A stretch of DNA of 64,000 nucleotides, from contig NZ_CAINTR010000133.1 of NCBI RefSeq assembly GCF_903853455.1, positions 1 to 64,000 of the forward strand, written 5' to 3'. Each line of letters begins with the position of its first letter. Within the stretch, counting starts at the first letter, position 1. Shown here one piece after another: positions 8,777-17,695 of the stretch. A program made the position numbers and the translations under genes. Under the pieces are notes generated by a model. It was not told where the DNA came from. It worked only from the letters and a program-made list of their open reading frames with translations, and ran no database searches. Source of the DNA: an uncultured Magnetospirillum sp. Lineage in GTDB: Bacteria > Pseudomonadota > Alphaproteobacteria > Rhodospirillales > Magnetospirillaceae.

Positions 8777-11700
8777 TTGGACGAGTTGAAATCGCTGATG
8801 TATTTTCTAGCCGGGGGAGCGAAGAGGCTGTGGTCCTCCTTGTTCCCCGTTTGGCTGCCCGAGGAGCTGCGGTCGCTGCGGCGGGCGTTTGTCTCCCATC
8901 CCCGCAGCGTCGGGTCGCTGTCCGGTTTCAAGCGCTATCTCCCGGACCTGATCGCGGTCTCGCTGGTGCTGAACCTGCTCGGTTTGGCCTTGCCGCTGAC
9001 GCTGCTTCAGGTCTACGACCGCATTCTACCCAGCAATGCCACGGATACGCTGACCGCCTTGGCCATCGGCATCGTGGTGGCGGTGACGCTCGAAACCGTG
9101 CTGCGGATCTGCCGGTCGGCGGTGACCGGCTGGACCAGCGGCCGGTTCGAGCACATGGCGGCGACGCGGGCGTTCAATTCCCTGTTGCGGCAGCCGCTCG
9201 AAGTATTCGAGCGCAAGGGAACCGGCGTCCACATCGAAACCTTGAACGCGATCCACACCCTTAAGGACTTTTACGCCGGGCAGGCGTTTCTCAGCGTCTT
9301 CGACTTGCCGTTCGCCTTGATCTATCTGTTGTTGATGCTGGCATTCGGCGGCTGGCTGGTGATGGTGCCGCTGGTCCTGATGGTGATCTTTTCCATCGCC
9401 GGCCTGGTGGTCGGGCGAACGATGATGGACGCCATCCGCCGCCGCATGGCGTCGGACGACCAGCGAGTCAATTTTATCATCGAGGTTCTGTCCGGAATCC
9501 AGACCATCAAGGCGCTGGGCATGGAGGCGCAGATGATGCGCCGCCACGAGCGCTTGCTGGAGAACAGTTCGCAGGCGGAATTCAGCGTGTCGGAGCTGTC
9601 GGCCAAGGGGCAATCCCTGGCGTTGCTGTTCTCTCATCTGACCACCATCCTGGTGGTGGCTTTCGGCTGCATCCAAGTGATCGACGGCAACATGACCACC
9701 GGCGTGCTGGCGGCCTGCTCGCTGCTGGCCGGGCGTTGTATCCAGCCGATGCAGGCGGCGCTCGACCGCTGGACCCGGTTCCAGACCGCCCGGCTGGCCG
9801 AGGAGCGGCTGGCCAACATGCTGGACAGCGACACGTTCGGCGGCGCCCCCATTCTGCCGGCGCTCGACGTGATTTCCGGCGATCTCGTCCTGGAGGGGGT
9901 CAGCCTGCGCTTCGGCGACGGGCCGGCCATCATCGACGCCTTGGATTTCCACATCGGAGCCGGCGAGCTGATCGGCGTCTCGGGCGAGAATGGCGTCGGC
10001 AAGTCGTCGTTGCTGGGGCTGATGGCCGGGCTGGTGGCGCCGAGCTCGGGCCATGTGATGGTGGATAACTGCAATCTTGCCGGGTTCGATCCGGTCTCGG
10101 TGCGGGCGACCATCGCCTATATCCCACAGCGGCCGGAGATGTTTCTCGGCACCATCATCGAGAACATGACCCTGTTCGATGTGTCGCGCAGCGCCAAAGC
10201 CAAGCAGCTTGCCCGCGACCTTGGAATCGACCGCTTCGTCGCCCGCCTGCCGCTCGGCTACGAGACCATGGTGGGCGAGGGCGGGAACGACTCGTTGCCG
10301 CGCGGCATCCGTCAGTTGCTGTCCATCGTGCGGGCCTTGGCGCAAGAGCCGCGCATCGTCCTGTTCGACGAAGCCAACACGGCGGTGGATGGCGGCGGCG
10401 ACCAGGCGCTGCGGGCGGTGTTCGAGGCCCTCAAGGGCAAGGCGACGATCGTGCTGATGACGTCGCGGCCGTCGATGTTGAGTCTTGCCGACCGAACCTA
10501 CAAGCTGCTCCAAGGCCGTCTGGTGGATTCGAAGACCGCTGCCGCCGAAGCCGCCGCGCGGCCTGCCGGCGAGCCGGTTCCGCTGGCTCAGGTGGCGGCG
10601 TTGCAATCGGTTCAGGGGTCCCCCTTGTTGTCCTCGGCCTCCCTGGAGGACCGGCTGGCGCAAAAGGGCGCCGTGGCCATGGGCTTCATCGCCGAGGTGG
10701 AAAAGGCGTCGCCATTCGGCCGCTGCCTGATGCCGTTGTTGACGTCCATGCGCTGGACAGGCGACCTGCGTCACCTTGCCGAGGCGCTGCCCCATTTCAA
10801 CAACAGCCTGGACAATGTGGCCTTCCGCAATGTCATGGGGCATCTGGGCTATGGCAACGAGGCGGTGGAGCTGGAAGGCGACACCCTCGATCCCCGTGTG
10901 CTGCCCTGTCTGTTCGTCGATTACAACGGCAGCCCGATGGTGCTGACGTCCATGCAGGGCACCCGGGTGGTCGGTCTCGACCTGTCCAGTGGCGAGGACA
11001 AGGTGCTGCCGGCGTCCAATCTCTACGGCACCGTCTACTTCTTCACGCCGCTGGACCATGCGCGCCAGCAGGCGGTCCAGGGCCAGTGGTTCAAGAAGGT
11101 GGTGTCACGCTTCCACGGCTTGGTCTGGGCCCTGTTGGGGCAAAGCCTGATCATCAACCTGTTGTCGCTCGGCGTGCCGCTGTTCACCATGTCGGTCTAC
11201 GACAAGGTTATTTCCACCGGCGACATCGGCATGCTGGTCGCGTTCCTCTGCGGCGTTCTGATCGTCATCGCCGGCGACGAGGTGTTGCGCGAACTGCGTT
11301 CCAAGGCCTCGGCCTATGTGGGGGCCCGGATCAGCTACATCGTCACCACGATGGTGTTCGAGCGGACGCTGCTGCTGCCCCTGGGGCTGACGGAGCGGGC
11401 CAGCATCGGCAGCCAGTTGGCGCGCTTCAAGGATCTGGAAAGCTTCCGCGATTTTTTCGGCGGCGGTATCGCCGCCATCCTGATCGATCTGCCCTTCGTG
11501 GTGGTCTATCTGATCGTTCTGGTCATGCTGGGAGGCGTGGTGGCCTTGGTGCCGGTGGTGGCGCTGGCCATTTTCGCGGTGATCGTGCTGGCGGCCATGC
11601 CGGTGGTGCGCCGCCGGGTGTCGGGATCCGGCCGCACGGTCACCCATCGCCAGGAATTCGTGGTCGAGACTCTGCTGAAGATGCGCTCCATCCGCTATGC

Positions 11701-12760
11701 CGGCATGGAGACCGCCTGGAAGGATCGCTTCAGCGACACCTGCGCCCAGGCCGCCATGGCCGGATACGAGTCGTCGCTGCTGACCGGCGTGCTGGCCAGC
11801 CTGTCGCAGGCCATGGTGGTGCTGTCGGGCATGGCGACCATGATCGTCGGCGTCTACCAGGTGCTTCAGAACAACATGACCGCCGGCGCCCTGATCGCGT
11901 CCATGATGGTGGTGTGGCGCATCCTGGCCCCCATGCAGACCGGTTTCTCGCTGATCCAGCGGATCGAGCAGACCCGGTCTTCCATTCGTCAGTTGGAGGC
12001 GTTGGCCTCCTTCCGCACTGAAAGCGACAGCCGTCCCGCCTCGGGCGCCGGCTTGGCGTTGCGCGGCGCGGTGACCTTCTCGCGCGTGTCGCTGCGCTAT
12101 TCCAACGATGCCGACCCGGCTCTGCTGGGCGTCAGCTTCGAGGCTCAGCCGGGTGAGGTGATCGCCGTCGTCGGGTCCGACGGCGCCGGCAAGTCGACGG
12201 TTCTGAAGCTGATCGCCGGTCTCTATGCGCCGCAGGCCGGCAATGTGATGATCGACGATCTCGATATTCGTCAGATGGACCCGATCGAGCTGCGCAAATC
12301 CATCGGCTATGCCCCGCAGGTGCCGCAACTGTTCTTCGGCACCATTGCCCAGAATCTTCGTCTGGCGCAACCCAATGCCAGCGATGCGGATTTGCGGCAG
12401 GCTCTGGCTCTGGCGGGGGTGTGGGACGAAGTTTCGGCACTGTCACGCGGTCTCGACACCAGGGTCGGAGATGCCGCCACCAACCGCATTTCCACCAGTC
12501 TGGCCCAGGGGATTTCCCTGGCGCGGGCTTATTTGAAGAAAAGCACGATCCTGCTGCTCGACGAACCCGTCACCGGGCTCGATTTCGAGGGCGACCGTTG
12601 TTTCCGCGAATTCGTCGAGGCGATGCGGGGCAAGGCGACCATCTTCATCGTCACCCATCGTCCCAGCCACCTTTCCCTGGCCGACCAGATCGTCGTGCTG
12701 GAGAAAGGAGCGGTGCGGGCGGTGGGACCGGCGGCGGAGATTCGGGCGAAGTTGGCGTGA
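8777..12760 (+). CDS. Double ABC type I secretion exporter (two TMD-NBD halves in one chain)
   Basis: At 1,327 residues this is twice the usual length of an HlyB/LapB-type exporter and holds two complete halves. Half 1 has a membrane domain at about residues 50-330 and an ATPase with Walker A GENGVGKSS near 403 and Walker B IVLFDEA near 526. A region at about 640-760 resembles the C39-like domain of type I exporters but shows no catalytic Cys. Half 2 has a membrane domain at about 775-1075 and an ATPase with Walker A GSDGAGKST near 1134 and Walker B ILLLDEP. Both LSGGQ signatures are degenerate (LPRGI and ISTSL), and the first H-loop reads TSR instead of THR. The start is TTG at 8777, with an in-frame ATG at 8798 as alternative. 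It sits between the repeat protein and a HlyD protein, so its likely cargo is the repeat protein. Confidence 0.88.
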   Translation: MDELKSLMYFLAGGAKRLWSSLFPVWLPEELRSLRRAFVSHPRSVGSLSGFKRYLPDLIAVSLVLNLLGLALPLTLLQVYDRILPSNATDTLTALAIGIVVAVTLETVLRICRSAVTGWTSGRFEHMAATRAFNSLLRQPLEVFERKGTGVHIETLNAIHTLKDFYAGQAFLSVFDLPFALIYLLLMLAFGGWLVMVPLVLMVIFSIAGLVVGRTMMDAIRRRMASDDQRVNFIIEVLSGIQTIKALGMEAQMMRRHERLLENSSQAEFSVSELSAKGQSLALLFSHLTTILVVAFGCIQVIDGNMTTGVLAACSLLAGRCIQPMQAALDRWTRFQTARLAEERLANMLDSDTFGGAPILPALDVISGDLVLEGVSLRFGDGPAIIDALDFHIGAGELIGVSGENGVGKSSLLGLMAGLVAPSSGHVMVDNCNLAGFDPVSVRATIAYIPQRPEMFLGTIIENMTLFDVSRSAKAKQLARDLGIDRFVARLPLGYETMVGEGGNDSLPRGIRQLLSIVRALAQEPRIVLFDEANTAVDGGGDQALRAVFEALKGKATIVLMTSRPSMLSLADRTYKLLQGRLVDSKTAAAEAAARPAGEPVPLAQVAALQSVQGSPLLSSASLEDRLAQKGAVAMGFIAEVEKASPFGRCLMPLLTSMRWTGDLRHLAEALPHFNNSLDNVAFRNVMGHLGYGNEAVELEGDTLDPRVLPCLFVDYNGSPMVLTSMQGTRVVGLDLSSGEDKVLPASNLYGTVYFFTPLDHARQQAVQGQWFKKVVSRFHGLVWALLGQSLIINLLSLGVPLFTMSVYDKVISTGDIGMLVAFLCGVLIVIAGDEVLRELRSKASAYVGARISYIVTTMVFERTLLLPLGLTERASIGSQLARFKDLESFRDFFGGGIAAILIDLPFVVVYLIVLVMLGGVVALVPVVALAIFAVIVLAAMPVVRRRVSGSGRTVTHRQEFVVETLLKMRSIRYAGMETAWKDRFSDTCAQAAMAGYESSLLTGVLASLSQAMVVLSGMATMIVGVYQVLQNNMTAGALIASMMVVWRILAPMQTGFSLIQRIEQTRSSIRQLEALASFRTESDSRPASGAGLALRGAVTFSRVSLRYSNDADPALLGVSFEAQPGEVIAVVGSDGAGKSTVLKLIAGLYAPQAGNVMIDDLDIRQMDPIELRKSIGYAPQVPQLFFGTIAQNLRLAQPNASDADLRQALALAGVWDEVSALSRGLDTRVGDAATNRISTSLAQGISLARAYLKKSTILLLDEPVTGLDFEGDRCFREFVEAMRGKATIFIVTHRPSHLSLADQIVVLEKGAVRAVGPAAEIRAKLA

Positions 12761-12773
12761 TGGAGGACCTGTC

Positions 12774-14795
12774 GTGAGTGTATTCGACGCCCTGCCGCTG
12801 TTGGCAGCCATCCAGAGTCTGGTCGTTCTCGCCTATCTGATGGCGCGGCGGCGGTCCAGTTTCGGCAACGAAATGGCTCAGATGGCGGTCTTCGCCGCCT
12901 TGGCCGGGGCGTTGCTCGGCGAGCCTGGCTCGGCCTCCTGGCTCGGCCTTCCGGTAGCTTTCGCGCGGGTGGCGGCGGTGGCCTGGGTGGTGGTGGCGGC
13001 GGCGTCGGCTCTCTTCGCCCGGACCATTCTTCATATTCCGCCGGACAGCCGCCAGGGATGGCCGGCCTTGTTCGTCATTCCGGCGGTGGTGTTGGCGCTG
13101 ATGACGACGGTAGGGGCGTCCGGCTGCGAGGGGGCCGCCTGCACTACCTGGCCCCGGATCGAGGCGGGGTGGGGGGCGATTGCGTCCGGCATCTGCGTTG
13201 GGTTGATCGGACGGCGGATCGCCGCCCTGCACTCCGCCCTGGTGGCGCGCCCGAAGGGGCGGTCGCGGGTGCTGGCCGTCTCTGCCCTGATGGGGGTGCT
13301 GGCGCTGCGGACCTTGGAGGCGCTGGCCTATGTGGCCAGCCCGGAATTCGCCCACAGCTACGTGGCGGCGGCGGTGGCGGTCGGGCTTGTCGTGATGCTG
13401 CAGGCGCTGGTGTTCTCGCTGACCCGGCTCTATCCCGAGACCGAGGACGACGCTCCCATGGATCTGGTGGTGTCGAGCCACATCAATCGTTTCCGCCGTC
13501 ATCTCGCCCAGGCGGTGGTGTTCGAGGAAGGCGGTGTCGGACCTCTGGTGCGCGGCACCATGCTGACCACCATCTTGACGGTGGCCGCCTTGGTCGGTTG
13601 GGCGGCGGTCACGCCGGTCAAGGAAGTGGCGGTGACCAACGGTCAGGTGGTTCCCTCCAGCTTCATTCGTCCGGTCCAGCATCTGGAAGGCGGCATCGTC
13701 CAGCAGGTCATGGTCAAGGAAGGACAGTTGGTCAACCAGGGCGAGGTGCTGATCAAGCTCGACCCGGCCCAGGCCCTGTCCGAACTGGAACAGATGCGGG
13801 CGCGCGAAACCGGGTTGTTGCTGCGGGCCGAGCGGCTGCGCGCCTTTGCCGAGGGGCGCGCCCCCGATTTCTCCGGCGCGCGCGACGATTCGGGCGACCA
13901 GGGGCAGGCCCAGGACCAAGGAATTATCTACGAAGCCCAGGAGCGGGCACGGGATTCGGCCTCCCTGGTGCTGGAAAAGCAGATCGAACAACGCCGCGCC
14001 GATATCGCGTTGTATCGCGACCAGATCACCGCCATGGATCAGCAGATCGACCTGCTGGCCAAGGAAGTGGAGATCCGCAAATACCTGGTGGAAAAGGAAC
14101 TGACCTCCAAGGTCGTGTACTTCAACATCCTGCGCGAATATGAGCGCCTGAAGGGGGAGCGTACCCGCTTTCAGGGACAGTTGAAGACGGCGCGCGAAGC
14201 CTTGGCGGAGGCCGATACCCGTTTGGCCGATCAGAAGACCAAGGCGTCGCACGACGCCTTCAACGAGATGGGGACCGTCACCGCCGAACTGGCGCAGTTG
14301 CGCGAAGCCCGCTCCAAGTTGGAAGATCGCGTGCTGCGGCTGGAAATCATTTCTCCGGTCCGTGGCATCGTCCAAGAACTGGCGGTCACCAGCCCCGGCG
14401 CCGTCATCCAGGCGGGCGGCATGGTCACCAAGATCGTGCCGGTGGACGACGTCCTGCTGGTGGAAAACCAGATCACGCCGCGCGACGTTGGCCATATCGT
14501 GCCCGGCCAGAAAGTACGGATAAAGGTCGGCAGCTATGATTTCGCCCGGTTCGGCGCGGTTGGCGGCACGATCGACCAAGTCTCGCCGTCCACCTTCCTC
14601 GACGAGAAGAAGACTCCCTACTACAAAGGGTTGGTGGAACTGGACAAGCCCTATGTGGGCAACAACCCCGAGCGCAACCACATCCTGCCCGGGATGACCG
14701 TTCAGGTGGATGTCATCACCGGCGAGAAGACCATTCTGCAATACCTGCTCAAGCCGATTTATCTGGCGGCGACGCAGGCGTTCCAGGAGCGGTGA
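12774..14795 (+). CDS. HlyD-family membrane fusion protein with multi-pass N-terminal domain
   Basis: The C-terminal part is a standard type I secretion periplasmic adaptor. It has a single membrane segment at about residues 262-284, a lipoyl/barrel start (HLEGGIVQQVMVKEGQLVNQG), a long coiled coil at about 345-500 and a C-terminal barrel ending with an LPGMTVQVDV motif. Unusually, about 250 residues precede this and contain around seven hydrophobic segments (roughly 6-23, 35-50, 62-86, 98-115, 133-152, 164-187 and 194-219). HlyD proteins normally have only a short cytosolic N-terminus and total 400-480 residues; this one has 673. The start is GTG at 12774, 13 nt after the ABC gene. No TolC-like outer membrane gene is nearby. 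The role of the extra membrane domain is unknown. Confidence 0.88.
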   Translation: MSVFDALPLLAAIQSLVVLAYLMARRRSSFGNEMAQMAVFAALAGALLGEPGSASWLGLPVAFARVAAVAWVVVAAASALFARTILHIPPDSRQGWPALFVIPAVVLALMTTVGASGCEGAACTTWPRIEAGWGAIASGICVGLIGRRIAALHSALVARPKGRSRVLAVSALMGVLALRTLEALAYVASPEFAHSYVAAAVAVGLVVMLQALVFSLTRLYPETEDDAPMDLVVSSHINRFRRHLAQAVVFEEGGVGPLVRGTMLTTILTVAALVGWAAVTPVKEVAVTNGQVVPSSFIRPVQHLEGGIVQQVMVKEGQLVNQGEVLIKLDPAQALSELEQMRARETGLLLRAERLRAFAEGRAPDFSGARDDSGDQGQAQDQGIIYEAQERARDSASLVLEKQIEQRRADIALYRDQITAMDQQIDLLAKEVEIRKYLVEKELTSKVVYFNILREYERLKGERTRFQGQLKTAREALAEADTRLADQKTKASHDAFNEMGTVTAELAQLREARSKLEDRVLRLEIISPVRGIVQELAVTSPGAVIQAGGMVTKIVPVDDVLLVENQITPRDVGHIVPGQKVRIKVGSYDFARFGAVGGTIDQVSPSTFLDEKKTPYYKGLVELDKPYVGNNPERNHILPGMTVQVDVITGEKTILQYLLKPIYLAATQAFQER

Positions 14796-15242
14796 TCAGA
14801 GCTTCGGCCGCCGGACGATGTTGAACCAGTATTCCTGGATACCGTGGATGGCCTGGAACAGGTCGTCCACGTCCATGGGCTTGGTGACGTAGCCGTGGGC
14901 GCCGGACTGATATGCCGAGCTGACGTCGCGCTCGGCGGCGGAGGTTGACAGGATAACCACCGGGAGATGGCGCAGATGGGGGTCCGCTCGAATCTCGTCC
15001 AGAACCTGGAAACCATTCTTACGCGGCATGTTGATGTCGAGCAGAACCAGATGGGGGTGCTGGCGGGAGGCCCCGGTTGACGGCCCCGTTTGCAGACGTA
15101 GCTTTTCCATGGCCTCCACGCCATCGCTGGCACGGTCCACCACACAGTGGAAGCGCCCAAAATCGATGGCCTTGGTGACCAGCGCGGCATCCGCGGGATC
15201 GTCATCGACAATCAGCACATGGTAGGGAATTGTTTGTTCCAT
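14796..15242 (-). CDS. Single-domain response regulator (CheY/Rcp1-like)
   Basis: This 148-residue protein is only a receiver domain. The acidic pair DDD lies near residues 13-15, the phospho-acceptor Asp is in LVLLDINMP, the conserved Ser/Thr is in VVILSTS, and the Lys is in YVTKPMD. There is no output domain, so it should act by protein-protein contact. The long loop before the phospho-acceptor resembles Rcp1-type regulators that serve bacteriophytochrome or hybrid kinases. No kinase is adjacent. Its stop directly abuts the convergent HlyD stop. A perfect -10 hexamer TATAAT lies upstream on the minus strand at 15281-15286, though without a good -35. Confidence 0.93.
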   Translation of the reverse strand: MEQTIPYHVLIVDDDPADAALVTKAIDFGRFHCVVDRASDGVEAMEKLRLQTGPSTGASRQHPHLVLLDINMPRKNGFQVLDEIRADPHLRHLPVVILSTSAAERDVSSAYQSGAHGYVTKPMDVDDLFQAIHGIQEYWFNIVRRPKL

Positions 15243-15280
15243 GGAGGCGCTGCGGGTCCAATTCCAAGTGGGGTGAAGAC

Positions 15281-15286
15281 ATTATA
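15281..15286 (-). promoter_or_regulatory. Candidate -10 for the CheY-like gene
   Basis: The minus strand reads TATAAT here, about 40 nt upstream of the response-regulator start at 15242. No matching -35 is visible at 16-18 bp, so this is only a weak prediction. Confidence 0.3.
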
Positions 15287-15368
15287 GCTAAGACTACTCC
15301 CAAGGCATGACTAAATTTCGTTCCAAATGTAAACGCACTATGAGTGAGGGCGCTGAATAAGGGAAAAT

Positions 15369-15620
15369 ATGTCGAATTGGTTCGTCTATCTTCTGCTCAA
15401 TGAGAAGTTGATCAGTTACACCGGCATCGCAGTGGATGTGGATGAGCGGTTGCGTCGCCATAACGCGGGCCAAGGCGCGAAATTCACACGTGGCCGTGGT
15501 CCCTGGCGGGTGATTTACACCGAAGGACCGCTGTCTCACGGCGATGCGTTGCGGCGGGAGGCGGCGCTCCGGACAGATCGCCGCTTCAAGAATTCGCTCA
15601 AGACCGAGGCGATGAAATAG
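15369..15620 (+). CDS. GIY-YIG domain small protein (UPF0213/YhbQ-like)
   Basis: An 83-residue protein made of one GIY-YIG nuclease-fold domain. It has WFVYLLL at the start, then SYTGIAVDVDERLRRHNAGQGAKFTRGRGPW, where Y-TG, R and the ARGR-like region match the single-domain YhbQ group. The catalytic-type Tyr, Arg and Glu (in RREAALR) are present. Members are thought to act on structured or damaged DNA, but the role here is not shown. It stands alone between the response regulator and the homospermidine synthase leader. Confidence 0.85.
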   Translation: MSNWFVYLLLNEKLISYTGIAVDVDERLRRHNAGQGAKFTRGRGPWRVIYTEGPLSHGDALRREAALRTDRRFKNSLKTEAMK

Positions 15621-15706
15621 GAGCGCAGCAAAGGATTATGGGATGCGTTCCGGTGTTCGGCGATATCGCTGTGGTATCGTTATTGCCGGGTTTTCGACGA
15701 CAGGTG

Positions 15707-15735
15707 TTGCATCGCCGAAGAAGGGGCGGTATATA
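15707..15735 (+). promoter_or_regulatory. Candidate sigma70 promoter for the hss leader
   Basis: TTGCAT at 15707-15712 is followed after 17 bp by TATATA at 15730-15735. Transcription would begin near 15742, giving a leader of about 310 nt before the homospermidine synthase ATG at 16056. The 435-base stretch 15621-16055 has no other convincing gene and appears to be this promoter plus leader. Confidence 0.5.
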
Positions 15736-15850
15736 ACCCTGAGTGACGCACACGTACGTGCCTATGGCCCTGTGAGGTTATGCAACGACGGACGCGTCCT
15801 TTTTGGACGAGCCGACCGGTTGTGGGTCGGTGCCCGAAAGGGAGGTGGAC

Positions 15851-15904
15851 ATGGTTGTGACCCGTAAGATGGGCGTTATCCCGGAAATCAGTAAAAGTAT
15901 GTGA
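15851..15904 (+). CDS. 17-residue upstream ORF in the hss leader
   Basis: ATG at 15851 is preceded by a strong ribosome site (GGGAGGTGG, ending about 2-3 nt before the ATG; the core GGGAGG is about 5 nt away). The encoded peptide is MVVTRKMGVIPEISKSM and its TGA is at 15902-15904. The stop touches the base of a strong hairpin at 15904-15945. A short, well-initiated ORF followed at once by a hairpin and then a polyamine biosynthesis gene is the classical arrangement of a regulatory leader peptide. Regulation by polyamine-sensitive translation is an inference. The known alphaproteobacterial speF leader RNA is an alternative family to compare with. Confidence 0.5.
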   Translation: MVVTRKMGVIPEISKSM

Positions 15905-15945
15905 CGGCGGCTGTCGCGACCGTTCAGTCGGTTGCTTGCCGCCGT
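15904..15945 (+). promoter_or_regulatory. Leader hairpin upstream of hss
   Basis: ACGGCGGC at 15904-15911 pairs perfectly with GCCGCCGT at 15938-15945. An inner CGAC/GTCG stem closes a six-base loop. There is no T-run, so it is more likely a regulatory or stalling structure than a simple terminator. It lies directly after the upstream ORF stop and about 110 nt before hss. Confidence 0.5.
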
Positions 15946-16055
15946 TGCCAACAAACAGCGTGGTCTCCGCTTCGGGGGCCGCGCGGTGGCTGTCGTTTTC
16001 GGGCCGAAGTGTTGATGACCCGCCAGCGGATCGTTGAGCAAAGTGGAGAATAATT

Positions 16056-17459
16056 ATGAGCAGAATTGTATTTCCGGGCCGATTGGTCATGATTGGATGT
16101 GGCAGCATCGGACAGGGCGTTTTGCCGCTGATGCTGCGTCATATCGATCTTGACCCGGCCAAGATCACCATCATTACGGCCTGCGAACGCGGTCGCGATG
16201 TTGCCAACGAATACGGTCTTCGCTTCATCAATCACCCTTTGACCGAGGATGATTATCGCGACCGACTGACTCCCATGCTGCGCAAGGGCGACTTCCTGCT
16301 GAATGTTTCGGTGGACGTGTCGTCTGTGGCGCTGGTCGAGCTTTGTCGCGATGTGGGTGCGCTTTACCTTGATACATGCATCGAGCCGTGGCCGGGGGGG
16401 TATACCGATCCCAACCTGACGCCATCGCTCCGCTCCAATTACGCCCTGCGCGAGAAGATGCTGACGCTGCGGGTCGATGGCCCGGCGCCGACCGCGCTGG
16501 TGACCCATGGCGCCAATCCCGGTCTGGTGTCGCACTTCGTCAAGCAGGCGCTGCTGAACGTCGCCGCCGACAGCGGCATCGCCACCGAGACTCCCAAGAC
16601 CCGCAAGAGCTGGAGCGAATTGGCCGCCCGGCTCGGCGTCAAGGTCATCCATATCGCCGAGCGCGACACCCAGGTGACCACCCAGCCCAAGGCGGTGGGG
16701 GAGTTTGTCAACACCTGGTCCATCGACGGTTTCGTCGGCGAGGGCTGCCAGCCGGCCGAGCTGGGATGGGGCAGTCATGAAAAGGCGCTGCCGCCCGATG
16801 GCTTCCGTCACGACTTCGGCCGCGACAGCGCCATTTATCTGATGCGTCCCGGCGCCAGCCAGCGGGTGCGGACCTGGACGCCGAAGGAGGGCCCGTTCCA
16901 TGGCTTTCTGATCACCCACAGCGAAGCCATCTCCATCTCCGATTACTACACGGTGAAGGACGGCGACACCGTCACCTATCGTCCGACGGTTCACTACGCC
17001 TACCACCCTTGCGACGACGCCGTGGTGTCGCTGCATGAGGTGGCTGGCAAGAACTGGCAGATGCAGCCGTCCCAGCGCCTGATGATGAAAGAGATCGTCG
17101 GTGGCGCCGACGAGTTGGGGGTTCTGCTGGCCGGTCATGCCAAGGGCGCCTACTGGTACGGCTCTCAGTTGACCATCGACGAGGCGCGGTCGCTGGCGCC
17201 TCATAACAACGCCACCAGCTTGCAGGTGACCTCGACCGTTCTGGCCGGTGTGATCTGGGCGTTGGAGAACCCCGCCATGGGGGTGGTGGAGCCCGACGAG
17301 ATCGACTTCCAGCGTATCCTGGAGATCTGCCGCCCCTATCTGGGGCCGATGGTGGGGGCCTATACCGACTGGACGCCGCTTGATGGGCGTGGCCGCCTGT
17401 TCCCCGAGGACATCGACCCCAGCGATCCCTGGCAGTTCAAGAACATCCGGGTGCTGTAG
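16056..17459 (+). CDS. hss: Homospermidine synthase
   Basis: The 467-residue product matches the bacterial homospermidine synthase family in length and sequence. It starts with an NAD-binding Rossmann motif (IGCGSIGQG, about residues 12-20) and contains the conserved Trp/Asn/His-rich active-site regions (for example HGANPGLVSHFVKQAL and GAYWYGSQL). The enzyme makes sym-homospermidine from putrescine, or from putrescine and spermidine, using NAD internally in the cytosol. The start ATG has GTGGAG at a normal distance. No ornithine decarboxylase is adjacent, so expression is probably governed by its own leader. The gene ends 23 nt before a perfect hairpin shared with the convergent genes. Confidence 0.96.
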   Translation: MSRIVFPGRLVMIGCGSIGQGVLPLMLRHIDLDPAKITIITACERGRDVANEYGLRFINHPLTEDDYRDRLTPMLRKGDFLLNVSVDVSSVALVELCRDVGALYLDTCIEPWPGGYTDPNLTPSLRSNYALREKMLTLRVDGPAPTALVTHGANPGLVSHFVKQALLNVAADSGIATETPKTRKSWSELAARLGVKVIHIAERDTQVTTQPKAVGEFVNTWSIDGFVGEGCQPAELGWGSHEKALPPDGFRHDFGRDSAIYLMRPGASQRVRTWTPKEGPFHGFLITHSEAISISDYYTVKDGDTVTYRPTVHYAYHPCDDAVVSLHEVAGKNWQMQPSQRLMMKEIVGGADELGVLLAGHAKGAYWYGSQLTIDEARSLAPHNNATSLQVTSTVLAGVIWALENPAMGVVEPDEIDFQRILEICRPYLGPMVGAYTDWTPLDGRGRLFPEDIDPSDPWQFKNIRVL

Positions 17460-17482
17460 CCTTTTGGTGCCGGAGACAAGGA

Positions 17483-17512
17483 AATGGCGGCCGGAGCGAT
17501 CCGGCCGCCATT
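17483..17512. terminator. Perfect hairpin between convergent genes
   Basis: AATGGCGGCCGGA at 17483-17495, loop GCGA, and its exact complement at 17500-17512 form a 13-bp stem. It lies between the hss stop at 17459 and the minus-strand small gene ending at 17519, so it can end transcripts from both sides. Confidence 0.7.
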
Positions 17513-17518
17513 ACGTTT

Positions 17519-17695
17519 CTATCGTCCCAACAGCCAGTTGGTGCGGGCGACCGCGCCGCGGGCGGCGTCAAGCAGTCCGGCCTTGGTGATGACGGCGGCG
17601 GCGGTCAGCAGGGTGACCTCGTCGGCGCGATCCAGCAGGTCGAAGGCCTGGGAAAGCTCGCGGCCGGCTTCCAGCAGTTTGTTCCAGTCTGTCAT
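17519..17695 (-). CDS. Small hypothetical protein, 58 residues
   Basis: The frame starts at ATG 17695 and ends with TAG at 17519. The product begins MTDWNKLLEAGRELSQAFD and is an acidic, Leu/Ala-rich, probably helical peptide with no membrane segment. Its start overlaps the stop of the upstream gene as ATGA, which suggests translational coupling and supports it being real. I do not recognise a family. Confidence 0.6.
   Translation of the reverse strand: MTDWNKLLEAGRELSQAFDLLDRADEVTLLTAAAVITKAGLLDAARGAVARTNWLLGR

Noticed and set aside
9026-11059. 677-residue minus-strand ORF antisense to the ABC exporter
   Set aside because: Shadow of a certain gene; composition rich in His, Gln and Arg with no domain.
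15643-15867. 74-residue ORF in the hss leader
   Set aside because: Overlaps the predicted promoter and upstream ORF, has no ribosome site, and resembles no protein.
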